NCBI GenBank assembly: GCA_902478055.1
Contig: CABSJL010000002.1
Span: 1 to 64,000, forward strand
Reading direction: 5' to 3'
DNA length: 64,000 nt
Source: an uncultured Veillonella sp.
GTDB lineage: Bacteria > Bacillota > Negativicutes > Veillonellales > Veillonellaceae
Part shown: in pieces, positions 1 to 8,791 of the stretch
Layout of the letters: each line of letters starts with the position of its first letter
Position numbering within the stretch: the stretch's first letter is position 1
Program-made: the position numbers and the translations under genes
The notes under the pieces: model-generated
Told to the model about the DNA's origin: nothing
What the model saw: only the letters and a program-made list of their open reading frames with translations
Database searches by the model: none

Positions 1-197
1 ATATGTTCAATCATATGATTGATTACCTATCATTGTTCAGTTTTCAAAGATCTGTACCAGTTTCCACGACCTCTTTCGAAGTGTTTCATCAACTGGCGAC
101 TTGATTATTCTATCAAGTTCAGCTCATTCCGTCAAGCACTTTTTCAAAACTTTTTTAGAAGTTTTTTGCTTGTCGTTTGTGCTGTGTCCTAACGACT
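1..197 (-). other. Probable rRNA operon leader (16S gene off left edge)
   Basis: The minus strand at 51-32 reads ATCTTTGAAAACTGAACAAT, the kind of element found in leaders and spacers of Firmicute rRNA operons. Further upstream in the same transcript an inverted repeat (CAAGCA 133-138 with TGCTTG 167-172, plus an inner AAAACTT/AAGTTTT pair) could form a processing or leader stem. A strong promoter lies just upstream. No mature 16S sequence is inside the window, so the assignment rests on the conserved element and the promoter. A tRNA cluster leader is the alternative. The remaining gene-free stretch (241-410) is AT-rich with nothing recognisable. Confidence 0.5.
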
Positions 198-203
198 TGT
201 ATA

Positions 204-231
204 AGTATAGCATAAATAAAAATATCGTCAA
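204..231 (-). promoter_or_regulatory. Strong sigma-A-type promoter reading leftward
   Basis: On the minus strand TTGACG (231-226) and TATACT (209-204) are separated by 16 bp, a near-consensus promoter. Transcription would start near 197 and run off the left end of the window into the presumed rRNA operon. Confidence 0.65.
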
Positions 232-410
232 CACATAAAGTGGCCATTTTTACAACTTCATTTTATTTTCACTACACATTTCAAAAATTACTTCTAATTT
301 CGACAAATTTAAGGATTTAAATTTTATAACACTATTTTCTCTTTTATCTTTATTCATATTATTTTTAAGTACTATCTTATAAACCTATAAGCTTATAACT
401 GTTTGATAAA

Positions 411-453
411 AGAAAAATCCTTAGAACATACCATAAAATACATTCTAAGGATT
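411..453 (-). terminator. Rho-independent terminator of the MFS gene
   Basis: An 11-bp perfect stem (443-453 with 416-426) around a 16-nt loop is followed on the minus strand by TTTTTCT. It lies 66 bp downstream of the MFS transporter stop codon and upstream of the rRNA-type promoter. Confidence 0.75.
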
Positions 454-518
454 GATTATTATATTGTGTCTAATAGTCTAATACGGTTAGTAGCTTTTAC
501 TATATCACTATATTTGTT

Positions 519-1694
519 TTACAGTTCTAGAGGCGTATACCTCTTTATCCATATATGATATAAAGCCAACGCTACAATCATTGTCACCGCTGTAAACATA
601 TAAAGATACTGATATCCTACAGCACTAGCTAACAGAGCAAGAATGACAGATCCCGCCCCCACACTTATATCTAATGCTAAAAAATATGTTGCTGTCGATA
701 CCCCAGCCCGTTCTATTGGTGCTGATTGAATGGCTAACGCTTGAAATGCTGGTTGTGCTGCACCATAACCTAAACCTAACAAAGGGGCCGTTAATATTAT
801 GGTTAATGGCGTAGTAGCTATTCCTAACGCTAATAGTCCTAGTATAAAGAGTACTAGGCCTGGGTAGATAATATATTTAGAGCCATACCGAGCATATGCT
901 TTTCCTACTAGAGGTCGACTGATTATGATCATTACAGCAAAGATAGCAAAAAATGCACTGCCCCAAATACCAGAACCCATACTATTTAACTCAATGGGAA
1001 TAAATACTAACACACCAGAATAGGTAAAGCCAATAAACAGTCCCATTAAAGCCCAAGGCAAACTTCTTTTTTCAATAAATTGAGATATATGCCACCCTTT
1101 GTGAGTAGATGGTTTAGGCATTGCTAATTCTTTTGATAAGGGAATACTATTACTCAATACTAGGACTAACCCTGTCATAATAGTTAAGAAAAGATAGAGA
1201 GCTATACTACCATATGAAGCAAGTGCATATAAGCCTATTGCAGGCCCCAACACCATTGCCACATTCGAAAAGATAGCAAACATATTGATGCCCTCCCCCT
1301 TTCGATTAGGAGGTAACACCAATACCGCCAACGCCGCCATTACAGTTGTGCCTAAAGCAAATACAACACCATGTAGCCCCCGCAATACAAAGATGGCTTC
1401 TAAAGAGGTTGTAAAATTAAAGAGCCCCATAATGATGAAAAATAAAGCAGTTGATAGTAGTAATACAACTCGTTTGTTAAAGCCATCAATCAAGCGACCT
1501 GCAAAGAGCCTACATACAATTGTTCCTATTTGAAAATAGGTCATCGCTAATCCCGCATCTAAATCACTTCCACTTAATTCAGAGGTTATAACTATCGGCA
1601 AGGCTGCTACGAGAACATATTGTGTCATATATAAAATGCCACTGCTTATACCATAGTTTATAAAAGCAGGGCTCCATAATCGATTTGAATCCAT
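519..1694 (-). CDS. Major facilitator superfamily transporter
   Basis: A 391-residue protein with about twelve hydrophobic helices spread over its whole length and short charged loops, the size and shape of a DHA1-type MFS drug or metabolite exporter. The loop after helix 2 carries RLFAGRLIDGFNKR (about residues 62-75), matching the MFS signature with G, D and basic residues; a related RPLVGKAYARYGSK loop follows the eighth helix, reflecting the internal duplication. The ATG at 1694 is preceded by AGGGG about 7 nt upstream. It stands alone between two terminators, so it is probably transcribed by itself. The substrate cannot be read from the sequence. Confidence 0.85.
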   Translation of the reverse strand: MDSNRLWSPAFINYGISSGILYMTQYVLVAALPIVITSELSGSDLDAGLAMTYFQIGTIVCRLFAGRLIDGFNKRVVLLLSTALFFIIMGLFNFTTSLEAIFVLRGLHGVVFALGTTVMAALAVLVLPPNRKGEGINMFAIFSNVAMVLGPAIGLYALASYGSIALYLFLTIMTGLVLVLSNSIPLSKELAMPKPSTHKGWHISQFIEKRSLPWALMGLFIGFTYSGVLVFIPIELNSMGSGIWGSAFFAIFAVMIIISRPLVGKAYARYGSKYIIYPGLVLFILGLLALGIATTPLTIILTAPLLGLGYGAAQPAFQALAIQSAPIERAGVSTATYFLALDISVGAGSVILALLASAVGYQYLYMFTAVTMIVALALYHIWIKRYTPLEL

Positions 1695-1840
1695 TTATCT
1701 ATCCCCTTTTCAACATTGTGTTACTTTGCTATTTTACGCCCCATATACAAAGAATTCAATAAGTATAGACCTTACTATATACATATCCTATACATATATG
1801 TATGAGTTATCCATGGTAATAATTTATTAGTAGATGATAA

Positions 1841-1880
1841 ATAAAAAGAACCTCTCTGAATATAATACAGAGAGGTTCTT
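1841..1880 (-). terminator. Terminator after secF
   Basis: A 13-bp perfect stem (1868-1880 with 1846-1858) and 9-nt loop are followed on the minus strand by TTTTTAT. It closes the long ruvC-to-secF transcription unit, 36 bp after the secF stop. Confidence 0.85.
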
Positions 1881-1915
1881 ATACTTTTACCAACAATAGG
1901 TAAAAGCATTATATA

Positions 1916-2812
1916 TTATTGTTGATTGCGGATATCGTTTTTGTTGCGACTCTTCCACATAACCCATAAGGATGTAGCTACGCAGATAGAGGAGTACGCA
2001 CCACTAGCGAAACCAATAATCATACAAAGAGCAAAGTTCTTCGTAGTGTCCCCACCGAATAAATAAAGGGATACACAGGCAAACATAACGGTAGCCAATG
2101 TATAGAAACTACGGTGAATACTTTGTGTAATAGACGCATTCGCAAGATCTGCAAATGTGTCAGAACGTTTATGTGTATGTGTATTTTCACGAACACGGTC
2201 AAAGATAACTACAGATTCATTCATGGAGTAACCTACAACCGTAAGAATAGCCGCCAAGAAAGACGCATCAATTTCTAATTGGAAATAAGAGAATACCCCA
2301 AGAACCATAATCAAATCATGGAAAATTGCAACGAGAGCAGAAATAGCAACTTTATATTCAAAACGATAAGAAATATATAATGCTAATGCCGCAAACGCTA
2401 TAACAAGATTTAACAACGCATGTTCTGTAACTTCAGAACCAATTACAGCACCTACAGTTTCAATACGTTTAACTGTATTGTTACCGATAGATTTAGTCAA
2501 AGATTCAATCACAGCGGCACTTTCACTAGGTTCAAGATTACGTGTACGAATCATTACGTCTTCGCCCGCTGTATCACCAGTAGTATCTCCAGAAAGCTGA
2601 ATTTGTGCGTTTTCAAGATTATATTCTTTTAATACGTCACGAACTTGACTAACCTCTACAGGTTGATCAAATACAACTTCAACAATCGTACCACCAGTAT
2701 AATCAATACCAAAGTTAAACCCTTTAGTAAATATGGAAATTAAGCTGATTATAACAAGTGTGGAGGAAATAGCAAACCACCAACGATGATGTTTAATTAC
2801 GTCTAATGTCAT
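1916..2812 (-). CDS. secF: Protein translocase subunit SecF
   Basis: A 298-residue inner-membrane protein of the SecDF complex, which uses the proton gradient to pull exported proteins across after SecA/SecYEG. It has the family architecture: a first transmembrane helix (about 12-28), the FGIDYTGGT motif of the first periplasmic domain (34-42), then five clustered C-terminal helices from about residue 131. The VGYSMNESVVIFDRVRE segment typical of SecF lies in that block. The start overlaps the secD stop by 4 nt (ATGA), indicating translational coupling. SecD and SecF are separate here, as in Gram-negatives and clostridia, not fused as in Bacillus. Confidence 0.96.
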   Translation of the reverse strand: MTLDVIKHHRWWFAISSTLVIISLISIFTKGFNFGIDYTGGTIVEVVFDQPVEVSQVRDVLKEYNLENAQIQLSGDTTGDTAGEDVMIRTRNLEPSESAAVIESLTKSIGNNTVKRIETVGAVIGSEVTEHALLNLVIAFAALALYISYRFEYKVAISALVAIFHDLIMVLGVFSYFQLEIDASFLAAILTVVGYSMNESVVIFDRVRENTHTHKRSDTFADLANASITQSIHRSFYTLATVMFACVSLYLFGGDTTKNFALCMIIGFASGAYSSICVATSLWVMWKSRNKNDIRNQQ

Positions 2813-4083
2813 TTGCGTTTACCTCCTTTCAAAGATTTTGGTGCAAATGCGTCAGCACTTGTGCTTGGAGAGATATTCGCACCAAACCAGAATGGATGGT
2901 TCGTAAAGTTACAGTCAATAAGTAAGCGTAATAAGAAATGGCTCACAGTAATCGCTGTGAACATACTTACAACAACACCTACGCCTAAGCTGATAGCGAA
3001 ACCTTTTACAGGGCCAGAGCCTAAGATTGTCAAGATAGCAGCAGTAATGATAACGGATACGTTCGCATCTGTAATTGTTGCTAAAGCACGACTGAAACCA
3101 GCTTCCATGGCTACACGCATGGACTTACCGGAGAACACCTCTTCTTTGAAACGTTCAAAGATAAGAATGTTCGCATCTACAGCAACACCCATGGATAAGA
3201 TAATACCAGCGATACCTGGCAATGTCATAGTTGCACTAAAGCCTTTACCTAATACGAGCAATAAGAGCATAACATATACAAGTAATGCAATATTAGCTAC
3301 GATACCAGAAAAACGATATAAAATAACCAAGAAAATCATGATCATTGCAATACCAGCACTGAAGGCTACAACAGATTTATCCTTGGAGTCTTGACCCAAA
3401 GAAGGACCGACTGTACGCACTTCTAATACATTAATTTTAACAGGCAATGCACCAGAACGTAATAAAATAGCCAAGTCTTTAGCTTCTTCTAAGCTTTGAC
3501 TACCAGAGATTGTTGCTTTACCACCTGTAATTGCCTGTTGTACTACAGGATTAGTCAATTCTTTACCATCCAATGTAATGGCAATACGACGACCAATATT
3601 TTTAGATGTTAAATCAGCAAACTTCTTAGCCCCTTCATCGCTTAATTCAATAGCAACGAGTGGTTGTTTATTTTGACCTAACTCTTCTTTAGCATCTTTT
3701 AAATCATCACCAGTCATAACAGTTTGACCTTGGTCGTTTTTAAATTCCAAGACCGCTGTTTTACCGATACGTTTAATCGCTTCGTCAGGATCTTTTACAC
3801 CTGGCAATTCGATGATAATACGACGAGCACCTTCACGTTGTACTAATGGTTCAGACAAACCCATTTCATTAATACGACGCTCTAAGATTTGCTTCGCTCG
3901 TTCCACTGCATCATTGTCAGCTGTACCAGTCGCAGAGTCCTCTGCTTCCAATACGATGTGCGTACCACCTTGCAAGTCTAGACCTTGTTTCAAAGAGCCT
4001 GCTAATGGTTGAATAAAATACGCAAATAATCCAATGATGGCAGCAATGACTACTAAAAACTTGATAATAGCTTTACCGTTCAA
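2809..4083 (-). CDS. secD: Protein translocase subunit SecD
   Basis: A 424-residue partner of SecF. One N-terminal helix (about 5-23) is followed by GLDLQGGTHIVLE (34-46), the SecD periplasmic signature, a large periplasmic domain, and a block of five C-terminal helices with GVAVDANILIFERFKE typical of the RND-like core. It is shorter than the E. coli protein, which has a bigger first periplasmic domain; this size is usual in Firmicutes. The start is TTG at 4083 with AGGGAG eight nt upstream; no better ATG exists before the GLDLQGG motif. It follows the folate gene by 21 bp. Confidence 0.96.
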   Translation of the reverse strand: MNGKAIIKFLVVIAAIIGLFAYFIQPLAGSLKQGLDLQGGTHIVLEAEDSATGTADNDAVERAKQILERRINEMGLSEPLVQREGARRIIIELPGVKDPDEAIKRIGKTAVLEFKNDQGQTVMTGDDLKDAKEELGQNKQPLVAIELSDEGAKKFADLTSKNIGRRIAITLDGKELTNPVVQQAITGGKATISGSQSLEEAKDLAILLRSGALPVKINVLEVRTVGPSLGQDSKDKSVVAFSAGIAMIMIFLVILYRFSGIVANIALLVYVMLLLLVLGKGFSATMTLPGIAGIILSMGVAVDANILIFERFKEEVFSGKSMRVAMEAGFSRALATITDANVSVIITAAILTILGSGPVKGFAISLGVGVVVSMFTAITVSHFLLRLLIDCNFTNHPFWFGANISPSTSADAFAPKSLKGGKRK

Positions 4084-4104
4084 AATAGTTGCTCCCTTCT
4101 ACTA

Positions 4105-4671
4105 CTATACGCAATGTATAACGCCTTGCTCCGTTACAATTTTGCTCATCCGTTGGTCCAGTTCATCCATTGGGATTGGTGTATCCCACAATTGTACTGA
4201 CCAGCATACGCCCATAAATGTACGTGGTGAAAGTTTCTTGAGAAATCGATCGTAATACCCATTCCCCATCCCCATGCGACCGCCTTGACGGTCAAAGCCA
4301 GCACCAGGCACTAAAATCAAATCCAAGTCATGTGGATTAATAACCTCGTATGGCTCAGAGGGAATGCGTATATTTAACACACCCCGAGTGATAGATTCTA
4401 GAGACTTAAGACGAACGGCAATCATGGTCGTCTTATCTGTACATGCTGGAACATATACGGATTTACCATGTTCTAGAGCATGACGAATAACATCGTCTAA
4501 ATTGGCCTCCTTGGGCATCGCCAAATAGGCCATAATGCTATTAGCTGATTTATATTCAGGAGTATTGACGATTTGCTCCGTCAACATAGGTGTCCATCTA
4601 TGACAATCAGCAACGGATAAAGCAGCGCGCTGGGCCTTGCACGCCCGGCGCACTGCTTCCTTTGTATTCAT
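4105..4671 (-). CDS. fau: 5-formyltetrahydrofolate cyclo-ligase
   Basis: A 188-residue enzyme of the MTHFS family, which converts 5-formyl-THF to 5,10-methenyl-THF with ATP and so recycles an inhibitory folate. The diagnostic C-terminal motif GFDRQGGRMGMGNGYYDRF occupies residues 125-143, and an N-terminal Lys/Arg cluster fits the phosphate-binding region. The start codon overlaps the yajC stop by one base (TAATG), so the two are translationally coupled. Placement between yajC and secD is an operon convenience with no clear functional link to secretion. Confidence 0.92.
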   Translation of the reverse strand: MNTKEAVRRACKAQRAALSVADCHRWTPMLTEQIVNTPEYKSANSIMAYLAMPKEANLDDVIRHALEHGKSVYVPACTDKTTMIAVRLKSLESITRGVLNIRIPSEPYEVINPHDLDLILVPGAGFDRQGGRMGMGNGYYDRFLKKLSPRTFMGVCWSVQLWDTPIPMDELDQRMSKIVTEQGVIHCV

Positions 4672-4961
4672 TATTTTTCTTCCTTGTTTTTCTTGGAAAG
4701 AACGTTAGCAATTGCAGAACGTGCAAATGTTAACTCTACTTTTTCAGATACTTGAACCTTTACTTTTTCATCATCAAGTTCAACGATTTCGCCATAAATA
4801 CCGCCGATAGTAACGATTTTTTGGCCTTTCTTCAAGCTGCCTAACAAATTAGCGCGCTCTTTTTGTTGTTTCTTTTGTGGACGCCACAATAAGAAATAAA
4901 AGATTACGACCATCAACAAAATAGGCCAGCTAGTTTGCAACACTTGTAAAATATCTTCCAT
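4671..4961 (-). CDS. yajC: Sec translocon accessory subunit YajC
   Basis: A 96-residue single-pass membrane protein: one hydrophobic helix (about 12-26) followed by RPQKKQQK, then a small soluble domain with GGIYGEIVELDDEKVKVQV. YajC binds SecDF and, in many bacteria, sits in the tgt-yajC-secD-secF order seen here. It follows tgt by 77 bp. A purine-rich RBS (AGGAGG) precedes the ATG. Confidence 0.94.
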   Translation of the reverse strand: MEDILQVLQTSWPILLMVVIFYFLLWRPQKKQQKERANLLGSLKKGQKIVTIGGIYGEIVELDDEKVKVQVSEKVELTFARSAIANVLSKKNKEEK

Positions 4962-5038
4962 TTTATCCTCCTAATGTAATAAATATGTTTTTCTTTTCTA
5001 GTATAGCCACCTAATATAGATTTGACTAGACTTAATTA

Positions 5039-6154
5039 CTATTTTTTAAAGCTATCCCAAAATTGCATTCTAAATTGTGGGAACCGATCTTCTAAGATGG
5101 CTTGTCTCATTTGACGCATAAACTCAAGCAAGAAGTAAAGATTATGGTATGTTACGAGACGCAATGCCAAAATTTCTTCCGCCTTATACAAGTGACGAAT
5201 ATAAGCACGAGAATAATTTTTACATGTATAACATTGGCAGCCTTCTTCTAACGGACCCCAATCATGAGCAAACTGCGCATTTCGAATATTAAGGCGACCG
5301 TTCCAAGTCATGGCCATCCCATTTCGAGCAACTCGTGTAGGATATACGCAGTCGAACATATCAATACCACGTGCTACGCCTTCTACAAGGCAATCCGCCG
5401 TACCAACGCCCATTAAATAACGAGCCTTGTTAGTTGGCAATAGTGGCGTAGTATATTCTAAGATTTCATTCATCAAATCATGAGGTTCCCCAACGGATAA
5501 GCCACCAATACTATAGCCTTCAAAGTCCATAGCTACCAGCTCTTCCGCACTTTGTTTGCGCAAGTCTTTGTACATACCACCTTGGACAATACCAAACATT
5601 CCTTGACAGTCATGGGCTTTACGAGCCTCTTGGCAACGATGAGCCCAACGTGTGGTACGCGCTGTTGAGCGTTTCGCATAATCATGGTCCGCAGGATACG
5701 GAATACATTCATCAAAGGCCATCGCAATATCAGAACCTAATTGCTCTTGTACCTTTGTTGCCACCTCTGGAGATAAAAACTGTTTAGACCCATCAATATG
5801 AGATCTAAAGGTTACACCCTCCTCAGTAATCTTACGCATATCGCCTAAGCTAAATACTTGGAAGCCACCGCTATCAGTTAAAATAGCTTGATCCCAGTTC
5901 ATAAATTTATGTAAGCCACCTGCTTCTTCTACGAGTTCAGGACCAGGACGAAGGAATAAATGGTACGTGTTGCTCAAGATGACTTGAGAACCCATCGCCT
6001 TTAATTCCTCAGGCGTCATAGTTTTAACTGTAGCTTGTGTACCTACAGGCATAAACATAGGCGTTTGGAAGGTACCATGTGGCGTATGCAATAAACCAGC
6101 ACGAGCCCCCGTGTGAGGACATGTCTTTTGTAATTCATAAGTAATACTCGGCAT
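5039..6154 (-). CDS. tgt: tRNA-guanine transglycosylase
   Basis: A 371-residue enzyme that exchanges G34 of GUN-anticodon tRNAs for preQ1 during queuosine synthesis. The catalytic motif ILTDSGGFQVFSL places the active-site Asp at 94, and GIDMFDCVYPTRVARNG (263-279) holds the second conserved aspartates. Zinc ligands C306, C308, C311 and H337 are all present. The length matches the bacterial family. AGGAGG precedes the ATG. It follows queA by 8 bp, so the two queuosine steps are made from one message. Confidence 0.97.
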   Translation of the reverse strand: MPSITYELQKTCPHTGARAGLLHTPHGTFQTPMFMPVGTQATVKTMTPEELKAMGSQVILSNTYHLFLRPGPELVEEAGGLHKFMNWDQAILTDSGGFQVFSLGDMRKITEEGVTFRSHIDGSKQFLSPEVATKVQEQLGSDIAMAFDECIPYPADHDYAKRSTARTTRWAHRCQEARKAHDCQGMFGIVQGGMYKDLRKQSAEELVAMDFEGYSIGGLSVGEPHDLMNEILEYTTPLLPTNKARYLMGVGTADCLVEGVARGIDMFDCVYPTRVARNGMAMTWNGRLNIRNAQFAHDWGPLEEGCQCYTCKNYSRAYIRHLYKAEEILALRLVTYHNLYFLLEFMRQMRQAILEDRFPQFRMQFWDSFKK

Positions 6155-6162
6155 AGTCCCTC

Positions 6163-7188
6163 CTAACGTATAAACATAGCATCGCCAAAGCTAAAGAAAC
6201 GATAACGTTCGCGTACAGCTTCTTCGTAGGCCGCTAAACAATGTTCACGACCAGCCAATGCACTAATCAACATTAATAATGTAGATTGAGGCAAGTGGAA
6301 ATTCGTTACCAATGCATCAATCATCTTAAATTTATAGCCAGGATAGATGAAGATTTGTGTCCATCCACTAATGCCTTGTAGGACACCATCATCATTGGTA
6401 GCCGACTCAAGGGTACGCACAGAAGTAGTACCTACCGCAATAATACGGCGTCCGTTTCGCTTAGCTGCATTAATACGATCAGCTGTATCTTGAGATACCA
6501 CGAAGAACTCACTATGCATTTCATGGTCCTCAATTGTCTCTGCTGATACAGGTCTAAATGTTCCAAGACCAACATGCAAAGTAACAAATTCTAGCTCTAC
6601 ACCTTTCGCTTTTATCTTTTCTAATAGTTCAGGTGTAAAGTGAAGCCCTGCTGTTGGAGCTGCAGCTGAACCTTTCTCCTTAGCATAAACGGTTTGATAA
6701 CGATCTTTATCTTCTAGCTTCTCATGAATATATGGAGGTAATGGCATTTCACCGATTTCTTGTATCACATCATCAAATACACCATCGCAAGTGAATTCAA
6801 TGATACGACCTCCAAACTCAGTTTTATCTATAACGGTCCCACTTAATCGGTCATCAAATTCGATAACTTGACCAATAGGACATTTTTTACCAGGTTTAAC
6901 AAGGCATTCCCAGCGATTTTCACCACATGGTGTGAGGAGCAATACCTCAACCTTGCCACCAGAGCCTTGACGTTGGCCATATAATCTCGCAGGAATAACC
7001 TTTGTATTATTAAATACAAGTACATCCCCTTCGTGAAGTTCATCTAGCAAATCGTAAAAATGCTCTTTATGCGCAACCTCACCTGTAACCTTGTCTAAGG
7101 TCAACAGTCTCGCTGTATCACGAGGCTCTACAGGATGTTGAGCAATTAGTTCCTCTGGTAATTCATAATCAAAATCTGTAACTTTCAT
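6163..7188 (-). CDS. queA: tRNA preQ1(34) S-adenosylmethionine ribosyltransferase-isomerase
   Basis: A 341-residue QueA protein, which transfers and rearranges the ribose of SAM onto preQ1-modified tRNA to give epoxyqueuosine. Family signatures include DFDYELPEELIAQHP at the N-terminus, VFNNTKVIPARLYG, GSAAAPTAGLHFT and NFHLPQSTLLMLISALAG. It acts after Tgt, whose gene follows immediately. The final reduction enzyme (QueG or QueH) is not in the window. Confidence 0.97.
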   Translation of the reverse strand: MKVTDFDYELPEELIAQHPVEPRDTARLLTLDKVTGEVAHKEHFYDLLDELHEGDVLVFNNTKVIPARLYGQRQGSGGKVEVLLLTPCGENRWECLVKPGKKCPIGQVIEFDDRLSGTVIDKTEFGGRIIEFTCDGVFDDVIQEIGEMPLPPYIHEKLEDKDRYQTVYAKEKGSAAAPTAGLHFTPELLEKIKAKGVELEFVTLHVGLGTFRPVSAETIEDHEMHSEFFVVSQDTADRINAAKRNGRRIIAVGTTSVRTLESATNDDGVLQGISGWTQIFIYPGYKFKMIDALVTNFHLPQSTLLMLISALAGREHCLAAYEEAVRERYRFFSFGDAMFIR

Positions 7189-7199
7189 CGCAATCCTTA

Positions 7200-8789
7200 T
7201 TAGTACATTTTCTTTAATGTAATGCCACTATAGTAGTGACGCAAAATAGTTTGGTAATAATTTGTATCCCCTGGTGTCGCACGCTTAGCCATTTCTGCAG
7301 CGCCCCATTGAGACATACCAAGACCATGTCCCCAACCGTGGCCTTTAATATAGACAGTATCATTGCTACCAGTAAAATTATGATACGCCTTACCCGCACC
7401 TTTAGCTGGGTTATAATTTACATAAAAATCAAATAGTGTTGATTTCAAGCCTAAAATACTGCGTAAAGAATCTCCATCAATGGTCGTTTTGCCAGAGGTA
7501 CCTATGAAAGTAGCACTCTTAATTCGGCCAGATACACCGCGGTCAGATGTTTGTTGACCTGGCTTGCCAAGAGGTGTCAATTGAATGCTCTTTAATTTAC
7601 CAACCCCTTTACTAGCTGCGTTAAGCTTACTTTCAAGGGCCTGACGAGAAGTAGTCACTGTCCAGTTCGATGTAGATGTGCCAGTACTAAAATCCTTTAC
7701 ACCTTTCAAATACGGTACATCGCTACCCCAAACATTGACGCTATCTTCAGTATAACCGCCACCATCAGAATGGAATAAAGCATTAATAGGGCGTTGATTA
7801 TATAACATAACCATACCCTTTGTTTTATTAACTGCATTTGTGGTAGCTTGCGTTTCACCACTAACCCCATTATAGACTTGGTGATCTGTGGACGTACTTA
7901 CATCATACAGTTTACCTTTATTCTCTTCCATAGTATGAAGAGCATAAGTTCGAGCAGCTACAGCTTGTGCTTCTAGTGCAGCTGCTGGCCAAGATGGAAC
8001 GACTTCTTGCGGAACTACGCCGTAAAGATAATCTTCAAGAGGTACAGAATTAATGACCATCATCTTTCCATTATTAGCACGTAATGTAAGTCCTCCACGA
8101 TAGCCTTTGCCTTCAAACAAGAATGGTGCATCACTATTGGCTGGTTTTAATGTAACTACCGTATCAATGGCCTTGCCATTGACAGCAATTTTCCCACTTC
8201 GAATACCAACAGAGGTACCACGGTTTGCACTGATTGTACTTACTTGACCATTAGCACTATTTAACACAACCAGATTAGCAGTAGATGTAACTGTAGCATC
8301 GGAACTGCGACTACCCAATAACACGCGTACATTTGGTACATTTTCTACACGCTCCGTAGCAGGTGTAACAACAGAACCTACTTTATTACGCGTAATAGCA
8401 GCCGTATTAGCTTTAATACTATTGGCATCAGAAGTTTTTACAGCCTTAGATGCAGCTGGCTTTACCGTTGTAGCCTTGGCACTAATAACTGTAGATTTTG
8501 CAACAGGCTTTTGAGCTGTTGCTGCAGCCTTAGTTGCATTAGACTTTGTAGTCACTTTTGCCACGGGCTTTGGAGCCGGTTTAGTTACAAGTGGTCGAAA
8601 AGTTGACCGCTTCGTCGTATTTACTTTCGATACATTTGTTGTAGATACTGTTGCTTTCGGCGTTGGCTTTTTAGTCACTACTGCACTTTTATGTTGCAAT
8701 GTAGCCCCTTGTGCAACAGATGCACCGCCAATATTTACACCTAAAAACAAAGTTGCCATTATCATCAATTGTAATCGTTTCGTTTTCAT
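7200..8789 (-). CDS. SpoIID/LytB-domain secreted peptidoglycan lytic transglycosylase
   Basis: A 529-residue exported protein. Residues 1-28 look like a signal peptide ending in QGA. Residues 30-145 form a low-complexity linker rich in Lys, Ala, Thr and Val, with repeated KPVAK-type units. From about 225 to the end lies a SpoIID domain: VVPQEVVPSWP holds the conserved catalytic Glu (E262), followed by AALEAQAVAARTYAL, HSDGGGYTEDS and GHGWGHGLGMSQWGA. SpoIID cleaves glycan strands stripped of stem peptides and is best known from endospore engulfment. Here it sits between ruvB and queA, an arrangement also seen in Clostridia. A vegetative wall-remodelling role is inferred. Confidence 0.85.
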   Translation of the reverse strand: MKTKRLQLMIMATLFLGVNIGGASVAQGATLQHKSAVVTKKPTPKATVSTTNVSKVNTTKRSTFRPLVTKPAPKPVAKVTTKSNATKAAATAQKPVAKSTVISAKATTVKPAASKAVKTSDANSIKANTAAITRNKVGSVVTPATERVENVPNVRVLLGSRSSDATVTSTANLVVLNSANGQVSTISANRGTSVGIRSGKIAVNGKAIDTVVTLKPANSDAPFLFEGKGYRGGLTLRANNGKMMVINSVPLEDYLYGVVPQEVVPSWPAAALEAQAVAARTYALHTMEENKGKLYDVSTSTDHQVYNGVSGETQATTNAVNKTKGMVMLYNQRPINALFHSDGGGYTEDSVNVWGSDVPYLKGVKDFSTGTSTSNWTVTTSRQALESKLNAASKGVGKLKSIQLTPLGKPGQQTSDRGVSGRIKSATFIGTSGKTTIDGDSLRSILGLKSTLFDFYVNYNPAKGAGKAYHNFTGSNDTVYIKGHGWGHGLGMSQWGAAEMAKRATPGDTNYYQTILRHYYSGITLKKMY

Positions 8790-8791
8790 TG

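Noticed and set aside
2813..3394. 193-codon plus-strand frame opposite secD
   Set aside because: It is a shadow of secD; no RBS and no family resemblance.
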